From assembly GCF_025643595.1 (NCBI RefSeq), contig NZ_CP102826.1, positions 6,076,001 to 6,140,000 on the forward strand: a stretch of 64,000 bases of DNA, in the 5' to 3' direction. Source of the stretch: Saccharopolyspora rosea (lineage in GTDB: Bacteria > Actinomycetota > Actinomycetes > Mycobacteriales > Pseudonocardiaceae). The position numbers were made by a program, and so were the translations under genes. The notes beneath the pieces are model-generated. The model saw only the letters and a list, made by a program, of their open reading frames with translations, did no database searches and had not been told where the DNA came from. Every line of letters begins with the position of its first letter. Within the stretch, counting starts at the first letter, position 1. This document shows, piece by piece, positions 8,876 through 25,288 of the stretch.

Positions 8876-10255
8876 GTGACAGCCGGATGGTCCAGTTCCC
8901 TGGATCTGCACCCGCACCCGGACAGCCGCGGTCTCGCGGAGGCGCTGCGCACCGCGATCCGGGACGGTCGGCTGCCCGCGGGGAGCCGGGTGCCGTCGAC
9001 CCGCGCGCTGGCGCACGAACTCGGCATCGCCCGCGGGACCGTCACCCGCGCCTACAACCAGCTGGTCAGCGAGGGGTACCTGGTGGCCCGCCAGGGTGCG
9101 CCGACGACCGTGGCCGCGCGGCTGGCCAGCCCGGACCCCGTCGACTCCCCGCACCCGCCGGAACGGCCCGCGCCGCGCTGGGACTTCCGGCCCGGCCGCC
9201 CCGACCTGAGCGCGTTCCCGCGCCGCGACTGGCTGGCCGCCAGCCGCCGGGCGCTGCGCGCCACCCCCGCCGGGGACCTCGACTACGGCGACCCGCAGGG
9301 CCACCCGGCGCTGCGCGAGGCCCTGGCGGACTACCTCGCGCGAGTCCGCGCGGTGGCCACGACCCCGGACCGGATCATCGTCTGCAACGGCTACAGCCAG
9401 GCGTTGTCGCTGCTCAGCACGGCCCTGCACGAGCAGGGGCTGACGTCGGTGGACTTCGAGGACCCGTCGCTGCCGCAGCTGCGGGCGATCCCGGACAGCC
9501 TCGGGATCGAGGTGCGCGGCGTGCCGGTGGACCGCGACGGGATCGACGTGTCGCGGGTGCGCAGCAAGGCGGTGGTCGTCACCCCGGCGCACCAGTTCCC
9601 CCTCGGCACCACGATGAGTTCCTCGCGGCGCACCGAACTCGTCCAGGACGCCAAGGCGGCGGACCGGTTGATCGTCGAGGACGACTACGACGGGGAGTTC
9701 CGCTTCGACCGGCAGCCGATCGGCTCGCTGCAGGGCATGGCGCCGAACCACGTCGCCTACGCGGGCACGGCGAGCAAGACGCTCGCTCCGGCGCTGCGGC
9801 TGGCCTGGCTCGCGCTGCCGCCGCACCTGGTCGAGCCGGTGCGGGTGGTCAAGCGGCACAGCGGTCTGCACGCGCCGCTGTTCGAGCAGCTGGCGATGGC
9901 GGAACTGATCCGGTCCGGCGGCTACGACCAGCACGTCCGACGCTCCCGCGCGCTCTACCGCAAACGCCGGGAGGTGCTGCTGGACGCGATCGGCCGGATG
10001 CGAGCCGACCACCGGCCGTACCCGGCGAGCATCGCCGCCGGACTGCACCTCACGCTGCGGCTGGACCCCAGCGGGCCGACGGAACGGGAGATCCTGGCCC
10101 GGGCCCGCAAGCACTCCGTCGAGCTGGAGGCGCTCGGGCCGTACTGGGTCGCCGCGGGCGAGCCGCCGCCCGGGGTGGTCATCGGGTACGCGGCACCGCC
10201 CGAACGCGCCTTCGGGGCCGCGCTGGACGCGCTCGTCGAGGTCCTGGACGCCTGA
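8876..10255 (+). CDS. MocR/PdxR-type regulator (GntR HTH fused to aminotransferase fold)
   Basis: This is a transcription regulator with an N-terminal GntR winged helix (about residues 15-75, ending in the typical RGTVTRAYNQLVSEGYL) and a C-terminal fold-type I aminotransferase domain. The PLP-binding Lys is K301 in the motif ASKTLAP. The family often senses PLP or an amine substrate and controls PLP or amino-acid metabolism; PdxR is one member, but no pdxS/pdxT genes are here, so the target is unknown. The GTG at 8876 gives 459 residues, the normal length, and lies 8 bases after a -10 box; the open frame upstream is not homologous. It is divergent from the ARH pair, which it could regulate. 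Confidence 0.85.
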   Translation: MTAGWSSSLDLHPHPDSRGLAEALRTAIRDGRLPAGSRVPSTRALAHELGIARGTVTRAYNQLVSEGYLVARQGAPTTVAARLASPDPVDSPHPPERPAPRWDFRPGRPDLSAFPRRDWLAASRRALRATPAGDLDYGDPQGHPALREALADYLARVRAVATTPDRIIVCNGYSQALSLLSTALHEQGLTSVDFEDPSLPQLRAIPDSLGIEVRGVPVDRDGIDVSRVRSKAVVVTPAHQFPLGTTMSSSRRTELVQDAKAADRLIVEDDYDGEFRFDRQPIGSLQGMAPNHVAYAGTASKTLAPALRLAWLALPPHLVEPVRVVKRHSGLHAPLFEQLAMAELIRSGGYDQHVRRSRALYRKRREVLLDAIGRMRADHRPYPASIAAGLHLTLRLDPSGPTEREILARARKHSVELEALGPYWVAAGEPPPGVVIGYAAPPERAFGAALDALVEVLDA

Positions 10256-10344
10256 ACGCGGCGGGGGTGACTCCTCGCGGCCGGTCCGCGACCAGCCGCT
10301 AACGTCGACGGCGCCGACTGCGCAGGAGCGGGGAACACCTGTTC

Positions 10345-10350
10345 TATCCT
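10345..10350 (+). promoter_or_regulatory. Possible -10 box for the small coiled-coil protein gene
   Basis: TATCCT would start transcription near 10357, giving a leader of about 26 nt with the Shine-Dalgarno AGGGAG in front of the TTG at 10383. No clear -35 is seen. Confidence 0.4.
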
Positions 10351-10382
10351 GGTTCCCCGCCGTGACCAACAGGGAGAGTGAG

Positions 10383-10835
10383 TTGACCGAAGAACAGCCG
10401 GGCACCGACCAGTCCACCGCGGCAGCGACCGCCCCGGCCGAGGCGACGAGCGACCAGACCGCGCAGCACGGCCGGACACCTGAGGAGTCCACCGCCGACA
10501 CCTCGGCGGAGTCCGCCGACAACCCGGCCCCGAAGAAGAAGCGCACCAAGTCGACCGCGCGCAAGACGCGCACGGTCGAGCTGACGCTGACCGTCACGGG
10601 GACCGCGGAAGGCGAGTGGCAGGCCGACCTCCTGCACTCCGGAAAGCGCGTGGTGCAGGGGCTTTCCATCCCGGCCGCCGCGGTGTCCAAGGCCGCCGCC
10701 GAACTCCACCAGGACATCTCGGAGACCATCGAGAGCGTCATCAGCGCGGCCCGCGAACAGCACGAGGCCAAGCTCGCCGAGCTGGAGGCCGAGGTCGAGC
10801 GGGTCCGCAAGGCCCTGGCGGAACTGGAGAACTGA
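10383..10835 (+). CDS. Small actinobacterial protein, DUF6319-like
   Basis: A protein of about 150 residues of unknown function. Residues 1-55 are rich in Thr, Ala, Glu and Pro and probably disordered. A basic patch (PKKKRTKSTARK) follows, then a short beta-rich segment (VELTLTVTG, GEWQADLLHSGKRVV) and a C-terminal alpha-helical, coiled-coil stretch ending in EVERVRKALAELEN. I prefer the TTG at 10383 because AGGGAG is well placed before it; a GTG at 10362 in the same frame is the alternative. It resembles proteins called DUF6319 in Pseudonocardiaceae, from memory only. The basic patch might bind nucleic acid, but this is inference. Confidence 0.6.
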   Translation: MTEEQPGTDQSTAAATAPAEATSDQTAQHGRTPEESTADTSAESADNPAPKKKRTKSTARKTRTVELTLTVTGTAEGEWQADLLHSGKRVVQGLSIPAAAVSKAAAELHQDISETIESVISAAREQHEAKLAELEAEVERVRKALAELEN

Positions 10836-10850
10836 CCCGAAGCGGTCGAC

Positions 10851-10885
10851 GAACGGCTCCCGTCCGGCGCGGACGGGAGCCGTTC
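10851..10885 (+). terminator. Strong hairpin terminator after the DUF6319-like gene
   Basis: A perfect 15-bp stem (GAACGGCTCCCGTCC with its complement) with a 5-base loop, 16 nt after the stop codon at 10835. There is no U tract. It forms one half of a convergent terminator pair facing rpoC. Confidence 0.75.
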
Positions 10886-10908
10886 GCACTTCCCGGCCCC
10901 GGACGGCG

Positions 10909-10945
10909 GAGGGCCCCTGTCCGGAGGAGTCGGACAGGGGCCCTC
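10909..10945 (-). terminator. rpoBC operon terminator
   Basis: A perfect 15-bp stem (GAGGGCCCCTGTCCG with its complement) and a 7-base loop, beginning about 24 nt past the rpoC stop on the minus strand. With the hairpin at 10851-10885 it insulates convergent transcription units. Confidence 0.75.
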
Positions 10946-10968
10946 GGGTCTCGTGCCGTCAGGGCACG

Positions 10969-14880
<3,912 letters not shown>

Positions 14881-14947
14881 GTCGGGTCTTCTCCCTTTGT
14901 CGGAAAGGTTCCTGCCGTTGCCGGCAGGGGTGCCAGGTTGGGTCGGG

Positions 14948-14980
14948 GCCGGTCCGCGGACGCGCGGTCCGCGGACCGGC
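14948..14980 (-). repeat. Intercistronic stem-loop between rpoB and rpoC
   Basis: A perfect 14-bp inverted repeat (GCCGGTCCGCGGAC with its complement) and 5-base loop begins 8 nt past the rpoB stop. It lacks a U tract, and rpoC has no visible promoter of its own, so it is more likely a partial terminator or an RNA processing or stability element than a full terminator. Confidence 0.65.
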
Positions 14981-14987
14981 GGCGAGG

Positions 14988-18491
<3,504 letters not shown>

Positions 18492-18728
18492 GATGCGTCC
18501 TTCCGGGACTCTGAACTGGCTACAGCCGCATCAGTGGAAAACCGGCCAGGTGCGGCTAGGCCAGCCCGTCCGCCAACACAGCTGTCAAGGGTGCAATGGC
18601 GCCCACGATCCTACGGCCCGGCGGGCGGGCAGACGGAAAGAGGGCAGCGCAAAGTAGCAGTCTAGCCGGAACGACGCCAGCTGTCGAGGGGGCCCACCTG
18701 AAGGCGGCCCAGCCCCGTGTCGACGACC
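18492..18728 (-). other. rpoB leader region
   Basis: About 230 nt of untranslated leader is predicted between the candidate promoter and the rpoB TTG. No coding sequence or known RNA element was recognised. Confidence 0.35.
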
Positions 18729-18757
18729 AGAGTGAACCCGCAGCCGCCCTCAGTCAA
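18729..18757 (-). promoter_or_regulatory. Candidate rpoB promoter
   Basis: On the minus strand there is TTGACT (18752-18757), a 17-base spacer and CACTCT (18729-18734). The -35 is near perfect; the -10 departs from TANNNT at its first base. Transcription would start near 18722. Confidence 0.45.
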
Positions 18758-19388
18758 GAGATCAAGCTCCGATCACTCTCGTGGCGCAAAACACGATCAC
18801 GTCCAGTAACACCCTCGTCCTCGATCTCGCCTGGTCAGGGGCTCTTTTGCGGCCCCGTTCCAGGGTGCGGGCGGCCCGGCGCGCCGACCGCGGAGAGACC
18901 GCGCCGCCCCTCCGCCGGAACCAACGCCGGAGGCGGGAGATCCATTCCCGGCGGCGCGGAAGTCCATGATCGTCTTTCTCGGCTCGTGCGGCGGACGGGT
19001 GCGCGGGCCGACGCGCCCTGGCGCTCGCTCGCGACCGAGCGCCAGGGCCGCTGGACGCACGGTGACCGATTCGCAATTCCACTCGGCGAGACGGCCGAAT
19101 CCGCCGATCGCGCGGAATCCGGAATGAGATTCCCATTCCGACAATCGGCCGACTACTTTCCGCGTCGGGTCAATTACCCGGGGCGAGCCGGCGGTCCGAC
19201 CAATTCCCGGGCGGTGCGGCAACCGGGTGAGAGCGGGCTCCCGCGCGGCCAAAAGCTCCTCGTGGCAGGCGCGGGGCGAGTAGGTTGCTCGACACGCTCG
19301 GCCGTTCGCGGGCCCGGTGGAGCCAGCTCCCCCAGCGGTCCGATTCCCAGGTGCTGCACATGGGCTACTCGGCGATCGCGAACGCCGG
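18758..19388. other. Intergenic region upstream of rpoB and the TPR-CHAT gene
   Basis: No gene is supported here. The frames that stay open on both strands have the composition of shadow ORFs and lack start signals. Around 19066-19200 the sequence is clearly less GC-rich than its surroundings and contains short repeats of GGAAT and ATTCC, which suggests regulatory rather than coding DNA. Confidence 0.4.
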
Positions 19389-19394
19389 TAGCGT
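19389..19394 (+). promoter_or_regulatory. Possible -10 box for the TPR-CHAT gene
   Basis: TAGCGT would start transcription near 19401, about 54 nt before the ATG at 19455. There is no clear -35. A TTGACG at 19411-19416 has no matching -10. Confidence 0.3.
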
Positions 19395-19454
19395 GATACG
19401 CCCCGTCGTGTTGACGCGCTCCCACTGCGTGAGAAAGCCACAGGAGAACTGCCG

Positions 19455-22400
19455 ATGACAGACGATGCGAACCGCGCGAAGGAGCGGTTCCGCGGACTGC
19501 AGCGCTGGAGGGGAAGCCAAGACCGCGGAGGGTCCAGCTCCAGCTGGTTCTCCGAGGCCCACGACGACAGCGCGGAGACCTCGGCGCCCCAGCCGCGGGT
19601 CCCCGGACAGGCCCCCGCGCCCGCACCGCAGCAGGCCCCGGAGCCGCGCCGCACCCCGGAGCAGCGCTACGCCGACGCCATCGCGGCGATGAACAACATC
19701 GTCAGCACCCTCGACTTCCAGGCGCTGCCGTGGGTCACCGAGGTGTTCCGCGCCACCGCCGGGGTGCTCTCCGAGGACAACCCGGCGCGCGCGGGCGTGC
19801 TCAACAACCTCGGCAGCGCCTCGCAGCTGCACTACCTGCGCAGCGACGACCTCGCGCACCTGGAGGACGCCATCGCGTACTACCGGTCCGCGAGCGACAC
19901 CGCGCACAGCGGTGACCAGGATCTCGTCCTCTACCGCTGCAACCTGGTCCTGGCGCTCAACGACTACGCGAAGCGCACGAGCGGCGCCGAGTCGGCGGCC
20001 GAGGCGGTGGCGGTGGCCCGGGAGACCGCGCGGACCACCTCGCAACGCGACCCGCGCCGGGTGATGGTGCTGGTGCGGCTGGCGCACGCGCTCAAGCTGC
20101 ACGCCCGGCTGGCCGCCGACACCGGCTCCGACGACGCGTCGATCGACGCGTTCCGCGACGCCGTGCGCATCTCCCCGGCGCGCGAGCAGGCCACCGCGGA
20201 ACTGCTGATCAACCTCGGCGCCGCGCTGCTGCGCCGGTACGGGCGCGGCGAGGACATCGACGACCTGGACGAGGGCATCAAGCACCTGGGAGCCGGCGCC
20301 GGTGGGCTGTCCGACGGCGACCCGCGGCGCAGTGCGCTGTGCCACCTGGCCCACGCGCTGCGGCTGCGCTTCCAGCGCAACGGCGACCTCACCGACCTGA
20401 ACTCGGCGATCAACGAACTCGTCGGGGTCCTCGGGGTGCTCGACACCGGGCACCGGCTGCTCGGCCGCGCGGTGTGGCACCTGGCCGCCACCGCCATCGA
20501 GCACGTCGACGCCACCGGCGAGCCCAGCCAGCTGCGCCGGGTGCTGCGGCCGATCGGTCCGGCGGTGCGGGCGATGGCGGCCGACGACGCGCACCGGGCC
20601 ACCGCGCTCGCCGCGTACGGGGCGCTGCTGCGCCGCCACTTCCAGCACGGCGCGGAGGCCGGGGTGCTCGACACCGCGGTGACCGCGGGCGAGGCGGCCG
20701 CCGACGCCGCGACCGACGAGCAGCGCTCCGCGGTGCTGACCTCGCTGGTGGTCACCCTCCTCGCCCGCTTCGAGCAGTCCGGCGACCTCGGCGACCTGGA
20801 CCGGGCCGAGGAGATCGCGCGCCAGGCCGCGTCCGCGGCCACTCCGGACACCGCCGCGCAGCACGCGGCGCGCACCCAGCTCGGGGCCGTCGCGCTGCAG
20901 CGGTTCCGGCGCCTGTCGAAGTCGCAGGACCTGGAAACCGCCGTGGAACTGCTCGACCAGGCCCTCACCGAGATGCCCGCGACCGCGCCGGTCCGGGCGA
21001 CCGCGGCCACGCACCTCGGCCGCGCCCTGCGGACGCTGCACCACCGCAGCGGTCGACGCCGCTACTACCGGTGGGCGCGCAAGGTGCTCGTCGAGGCGGC
21101 GGAGCAGCCGACCGCACCCGCCGACCAGCGGCTGCGGGCCGCGGCCCAGGCCGGGCGGCTCGCCGCGCAGACGGGCCGGTGGTCCGAGGCCGTGGAGTCG
21201 TTCACCACCGCCGTGGAACTGCTGCCGCTGGTCACCCGGGGCAAGCAGGTCGTCGCCGCGCCCGCCGCGCAGCAGCGCTGGGCCCTGGTCGCCGCGGATG
21301 CCGCGGCGGCCGCGCTGGAGAGCGGCGAGCCCGAACGGGCCGTCGAACTGCTGGAGTACGGCCGCACCGCGATCCTGTCCGAATTCCTGCCCGCGGGCGG
21401 TGAGCTGGGCGCGCTGCACCGCACCCACCCCGACCTGGCCGACGAGGCGGTGCGGTTGCGCCGCCTGCTCGACCGGCCCCCGCGGGAACCGGTGCTCGAC
21501 GGCGTCGACGACCGGACGCGACTCGCCGCGGCCTGGGACGACCTCGTCGCGGAAGCGCGCCAGGTGCAGGACGGGCACCTGCGCCTGAAGCCGTTCGCGG
21601 AGCTGTCCGAGGCGGCCCGGGACGGCGCGGTGGTGCTGGTCAACCTGAGCCGCTACCGGTCGGACGCGCTCGTCGTGTTCGCGGGCCGGGTGCTCACGGT
21701 GCCGCTGCCGAAGGCCGATCCGGAAGGCGCTGCCGAGCGGACGGCAGCGCTGCTCACCGCGGCGCAGCAGGGCGACCAGGCCGCGGCGTCCGAGGTGCTG
21801 GAGTGGACGTGGCAGCGGATGGCGCGCCCCGTGCTGGACCGCATGGGTTACGTGGGAGCCCCGCAGGACCGCTGGCCGCGGTTGTGGTGGAGCAGCGCCG
21901 GGCCCGCCGCGTACCTGCCGCTGCACGCGGCGGCCCAGGGCGACCAGTGCGTGCTGGACCGGGTGGTCTCCTCCTACACGCCGACCCTCGGGTGCCTGCT
22001 GCGCTCCCACCGCCGCCCGCTCCCGGACGGCGGCACGGCGCTGGTCGCCGCCGGGTCGGCGCAGCAGATCGGCCGGGAACTGCCGCGGCAGAACCAGATC
22101 CTCGCCCAGCACTGGCCGTCGGCCGCGATCGTGTCGACCGAGAGCACGACCGCCCCGGACGTCCTGCGCATGCTGCCGGAGCACCCGTGGCTGCACGTGT
22201 GCGAACCCAGCTCCCAGTACCCCGGTCAGCCCGCGGCGGGGCTCGTGCTGGACCGGGATCCGCAGCGCTCGCTCGGGCTGGTGGAGCTGGGGCAGGTCAC
22301 GCTCGACCAGGCCGAGTTCGGCTACCTCGGCCAGTGCGCCACCGCCGCCGACAGCCCGTCCGCAGCCGCCGTGCCGCTGCCCGCGGCGATGTGCTTCGCC

Positions 22401-22607
22401 GGGTACACCCACGCGCTCGGCGCGCTGTGGGAGGTCGACGAGGACGCGGCGAACCGGGTGCACGCGGACGTCTACGCCGAGGTGTTCGGCGCGGACTTCG
22501 ACACCGACCGCTCCGGGCCCGCGCTGCACGCGGCCACCCGGAAGCTGCGGCAGGAGTCACCGGAGACCCCGCTGTCCTGGGCCGCGCAGGTGCACGCCGG
22601 GCCGTGA
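19455..22607 (+). CDS. TPR-repeat protein with degenerate C-terminal CHAT domain
   Basis: A cytoplasmic protein of 1050 residues. Residues 1-65 are Pro/Gln-rich and disordered. Residues 66-620 form helical TPR-like repeats, each with LGxxLxxRF-type helices and GDLxDLDxAI-type turns. The last 400 residues match a CHAT domain, a caspase-like peptidase fold often joined to TPRs. The start of the fold (YLPLHAAA, H824) and the region of the catalytic Cys (LGQCATA, C961) are present. The strand that normally ends in a CHG-type motif reads WLHVCEPSS (912-920), so the catalytic His is replaced by Pro918. The protein is probably a non-peptidase or altered CHAT protein. AGGAGA precedes the ATG. Its stop is 4 nt from the stop of the convergent mce operon. 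Confidence 0.82.
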   Translation: MTDDANRAKERFRGLQRWRGSQDRGGSSSSWFSEAHDDSAETSAPQPRVPGQAPAPAPQQAPEPRRTPEQRYADAIAAMNNIVSTLDFQALPWVTEVFRATAGVLSEDNPARAGVLNNLGSASQLHYLRSDDLAHLEDAIAYYRSASDTAHSGDQDLVLYRCNLVLALNDYAKRTSGAESAAEAVAVARETARTTSQRDPRRVMVLVRLAHALKLHARLAADTGSDDASIDAFRDAVRISPAREQATAELLINLGAALLRRYGRGEDIDDLDEGIKHLGAGAGGLSDGDPRRSALCHLAHALRLRFQRNGDLTDLNSAINELVGVLGVLDTGHRLLGRAVWHLAATAIEHVDATGEPSQLRRVLRPIGPAVRAMAADDAHRATALAAYGALLRRHFQHGAEAGVLDTAVTAGEAAADAATDEQRSAVLTSLVVTLLARFEQSGDLGDLDRAEEIARQAASAATPDTAAQHAARTQLGAVALQRFRRLSKSQDLETAVELLDQALTEMPATAPVRATAATHLGRALRTLHHRSGRRRYYRWARKVLVEAAEQPTAPADQRLRAAAQAGRLAAQTGRWSEAVESFTTAVELLPLVTRGKQVVAAPAAQQRWALVAADAAAAALESGEPERAVELLEYGRTAILSEFLPAGGELGALHRTHPDLADEAVRLRRLLDRPPREPVLDGVDDRTRLAAAWDDLVAEARQVQDGHLRLKPFAELSEAARDGAVVLVNLSRYRSDALVVFAGRVLTVPLPKADPEGAAERTAALLTAAQQGDQAAASEVLEWTWQRMARPVLDRMGYVGAPQDRWPRLWWSSAGPAAYLPLHAAAQGDQCVLDRVVSSYTPTLGCLLRSHRRPLPDGGTALVAAGSAQQIGRELPRQNQILAQHWPSAAIVSTESTTAPDVLRMLPEHPWLHVCEPSSQYPGQPAAGLVLDRDPQRSLGLVELGQVTLDQAEFGYLGQCATAADSPSAAAVPLPAAMCFAGYTHALGALWEVDEDAANRVHADVYAEVFGADFDTDRSGPALHAATRKLRQESPETPLSWAAQVHAGP

Positions 22608-22611
22608 CCGG

Positions 22612-23589
22612 TCAGCGCAGGGTGATCCGGTCGATCTTCCAGCGGTCGCCCTGCTTCTCGACTCCCACGCTGAGCTGGGCCGGGCCGTCGTTGCTCTGAC
22701 CGTTGTTCGCGCGCATCGCGTGCTGGTCGACGAACAGCAGCACCTCGGCCCGGTCGCCCTGCAGCCAGGTGACGGCGCTGGACTTGACCGTCGTGGTGAC
22801 GATCAGCTGCTGCTGCGGCGCCTGCTGCTTGACCACCGCGAACAGGTCGTCGTACTTCTGCACCGCCGACCCGACGAGCAGGTCCTTGGCCGCCCGCTCG
22901 GTCTTCGCGGTGTCGTTGAAGTCGTAGGAGAACAGCTTCTCCACGGCGTCCTTGACCTGGCCGTTGACCTCGCTGGTCTCGCCCGCCGACACCAGCGCCC
23001 CGTTCGCCGCCGGGCCGGTGAAGTACGTCGTGTACGCCTCGACGCCGAACCACACCGCGAGTCCGGCGCACACCACGGCGCCCGCCGCCAGCGCCGCCGC
23101 CAGGCGCTTCCCGGACCGGCGAGCGTCGTCCCCCGGCTCCGGGAGGTCCGGCGCGGCGTCGGCCACCGGCTCCGCCGGGGCCTGCTCCCCCGGCAGCTCC
23201 GCCACGGTCACCGCGGTCTCCGGCTCGGCGTCGGCCGCCGGCGTCGTCTCCTCCGGTTCGTCGTCCGGTTCGGCCGCGCCGGCCGCCGTGCTCGTCTCGT
23301 CCGCGTCGGCGTCGGGTTCCGCCGGACCGGCCGCCGCCGTGGCCCGGTCCGCGTCGGCGTCCGGTTCCGATCCCGCCTGATCCGCCGGGTCGGCGGCGTC
23401 GGCCGGTTCCTCCTCCGGGGCCGACTCGGTGGCGACCGCGGACCGGTCGTCGGTCTCCGGCTGTTCCGGTGGGCGGGTGTTCTCCCGGGTGGCGTTGGGC
23501 TGGTCGCGGCGGCGCAGGCCCGCGACCCGCGGCCGCCGGTTGGAGCCCGCGGGGCGGCTGGGTCCGGTGCGGCGCTTCGGGGTTGACAC
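22612..23589 (-). CDS. Mce-associated membrane protein (second)
   Basis: The last gene of the mce operon. The 325-residue protein has a long N-terminal cytoplasmic segment (about residues 1-165), basic at first and then very acidic with repeated Asp/Glu/Ala/Pro blocks. One transmembrane helix follows (about 168-195, LAAALAAGAVVCAGLAVWF), then an extracytoplasmic NTF2/SnoaL-like domain typical of Mas proteins, which are thought to stabilise or assist Mce transporter complexes. The GTG at 23589 is chosen because GAGGAG lies in front of it; the longer frame upstream overlaps the previous gene and is not homologous. It starts 47 nt after the first Mas gene. Confidence 0.8.
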   Translation of the reverse strand: MSTPKRRTGPSRPAGSNRRPRVAGLRRRDQPNATRENTRPPEQPETDDRSAVATESAPEEEPADAADPADQAGSEPDADADRATAAAGPAEPDADADETSTAAGAAEPDDEPEETTPAADAEPETAVTVAELPGEQAPAEPVADAAPDLPEPGDDARRSGKRLAAALAAGAVVCAGLAVWFGVEAYTTYFTGPAANGALVSAGETSEVNGQVKDAVEKLFSYDFNDTAKTERAAKDLLVGSAVQKYDDLFAVVKQQAPQQQLIVTTTVKSSAVTWLQGDRAEVLLFVDQHAMRANNGQSNDGPAQLSVGVEKQGDRWKIDRITLR

Positions 23590-23636
23590 TGCCTTCACTC
23601 CTCGGGGTGACTTCGGGTGGGGCGGTGGCCGACTGG

Positions 23637-24158
23637 TCAGCCGACCGGCACGGCGCCGAGACCGCTGAGCTTCCAGGTGTCCCCGACGCGGGTGAGGTCG
23701 GCCTGGTAGCGGGTCGGTTTGACGCTCGGCGGCTGGCCGTCGATGTTCACGGTCACCTGCACCACCGCGATCATGCGGGCCTTGCCCTCGCGGTCGTTGA
23801 GCTCGACGAGCCCGGCGTCGAGGACCTTGGCGGTGGTGCTGCTCTTGGCCTGCCCGAGCTGGTCGGCGTAGGACTTGCGGCCCTGGCGCACCTCGTCCAG
23901 CAGCGGGCCGGTGGCGTTGCTCTCCCAGCGGTCGAGGCCGCGCTGGACGTCCCGGTAGTCGAGGGTGTTGAAGTTGATGATCGCCCCCTGACCCTCCCGC
24001 AGGACCTCGTCGCGCTCGGCCGCGTAGGCGACCCCGGAGTCGTTGGCCGCCAGCACCCACAGGATTCCGCAGGCCAGGCAGACCACGAACGTCGCGGCGA
24101 ACAGCGCGGTCGCCCCGCGCACGCCGCGCCGGGGCCGGCTCTCGGTTTCGGCGGACAT
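23637..24158 (-). CDS. Mce-associated membrane protein (first)
   Basis: A 173-residue protein with one N-terminal membrane anchor (about residues 15-38) and an extracytoplasmic domain of the same NTF2-like type as the next gene; both end with a short strand after GDTWKL/GDRWKI. It is therefore assigned as a Mas protein of the mce operon. I chose the ATG at 24158 for its strong GAAGGAGAC Shine-Dalgarno; a GTG at 24188, overlapping the mceF stop as GTGA, would add 10 residues and is possible by coupling. Confidence 0.8.
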   Translation of the reverse strand: MSAETESRPRRGVRGATALFAATFVVCLACGILWVLAANDSGVAYAAERDEVLREGQGAIINFNTLDYRDVQRGLDRWESNATGPLLDEVRQGRKSYADQLGQAKSSTTAKVLDAGLVELNDREGKARMIAVVQVTVNIDGQPPSVKPTRYQADLTRVGDTWKLSGLGAVPVG

Positions 24159-24184
24159 GTCTCCTTCTCCCGTTCCCTCCGCGG

Positions 24185-25288
24185 TCACTGGCCGGGGGCG
24201 TTCTGCGCACCCCGGACGTCGGTCGGGCTACCGCGCGGCGCCTCGCACCGGGCATTGGTGTTCAACGGGGCCGGGGTCATCTCGTTGCCCGCCCGCCGCT
24301 GGGTGCCCTCGTACCCGTTGGTGCAGGGCAGCGGGTCGAACACGTTGAGCACGAGTCCGAAGTGGGCGGTGCCGTCGCCGGGCACCACGGTGTCGCCCGC
24401 GGCGACCACCGCGGGGTAGAGGGTCATGATCTGCTCGATGCCGTCGGTGTTGCGCGCCAGCACCTGCGAGGTCGTGGTCAGGTTCGCCAGCAGCGGGCTG
24501 AGCTTGTCGTTCTCCCGCAGGAAGCCGCTGACCTGCTGGGCGGCGGGGGGCGCCCGCTCGATGAGCTTGCGCAGGTCCGGGTCGGACTGCTTGAGCTGCT
24601 CGGACAGCGCCCGCAGGTCCTTGCTGTAGGACCGGATCGCCGAACCCTGGTCGTTCTGGGTGGCCAGCACGGTCTTGCCGTCGGCGAGCAGCTGGGTGGT
24701 CTGCGGCAGGTTCTTCTGGGCCTCGGCGGTGAACTCCCGCGTGGTGTCCACGATGGTCTGCAGGTTGCCGCCGTTGTCGCGGAACGCGGTGCCGAGTTCG
24801 CTGACGACGGTGCGCAGCGAGTCCTCGGGCACCGACTTGGAGAAGGTGTCCAGGTTGGTCATCAGCGTCTCGACCGGCAGCGGGGTCTGCGTGTCGCGCT
24901 GGCGGATGACCGATCCGTCCCGCAGGAACGGGCCACCGTCGCGGTTCGGCCGCAGGTCGACGTACTGCTCACCGACCGCGGACCGGTTGGTGACCACGGC
25001 CTCGACATCGGAGGGGATCTTCGGCGCGCTGGGGTCGATGTTCAGCGGTGCCGCCACCCCGTCGGCGGTCAGCCGCAGCGTCCCGACCCGGCCGACCGGC
25101 ACGCCCCGGTAGGTGACCTCGGCGTTGTTGAAGATCCCGCCGGTGTCGGCGAGGTTGAGCTGCACCACGTAGCCGCTGGACCCGAACAGCCGGTCCAGCC
25201 CCGCGTAGCGGGCGCCCGCGTAGCTGACGCCCACGAGCGCGATCAGCACGAACGCGAAGATCTGGAGTCGAACCTTGCGGGTGAGCAT
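24185..25288 (-). CDS. mceF: MCE-family substrate-binding protein, mceF position
   Basis: One of six Mce subunits that form a lipid-conducting assembly outside the membrane, fed by the YrbE permeases and the Mkl ATPase. The 367-residue protein has an N-terminal membrane anchor (about 8-27), a MlaD/MCE domain (about 38-115, with RGVPVGRVGTLRL) and a long helical region with Gln/Asn/Leu-rich repeats, as in Mce1F. It overlaps the mceE stop (TGATG). The C-terminal 50 residues are polar with two Cys. Confidence 0.88.
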   Translation of the reverse strand: MLTRKVRLQIFAFVLIALVGVSYAGARYAGLDRLFGSSGYVVQLNLADTGGIFNNAEVTYRGVPVGRVGTLRLTADGVAAPLNIDPSAPKIPSDVEAVVTNRSAVGEQYVDLRPNRDGGPFLRDGSVIRQRDTQTPLPVETLMTNLDTFSKSVPEDSLRTVVSELGTAFRDNGGNLQTIVDTTREFTAEAQKNLPQTTQLLADGKTVLATQNDQGSAIRSYSKDLRALSEQLKQSDPDLRKLIERAPPAAQQVSGFLRENDKLSPLLANLTTTSQVLARNTDGIEQIMTLYPAVVAAGDTVVPGDGTAHFGLVLNVFDPLPCTNGYEGTQRRAGNEMTPAPLNTNARCEAPRGSPTDVRGAQNAPGQ

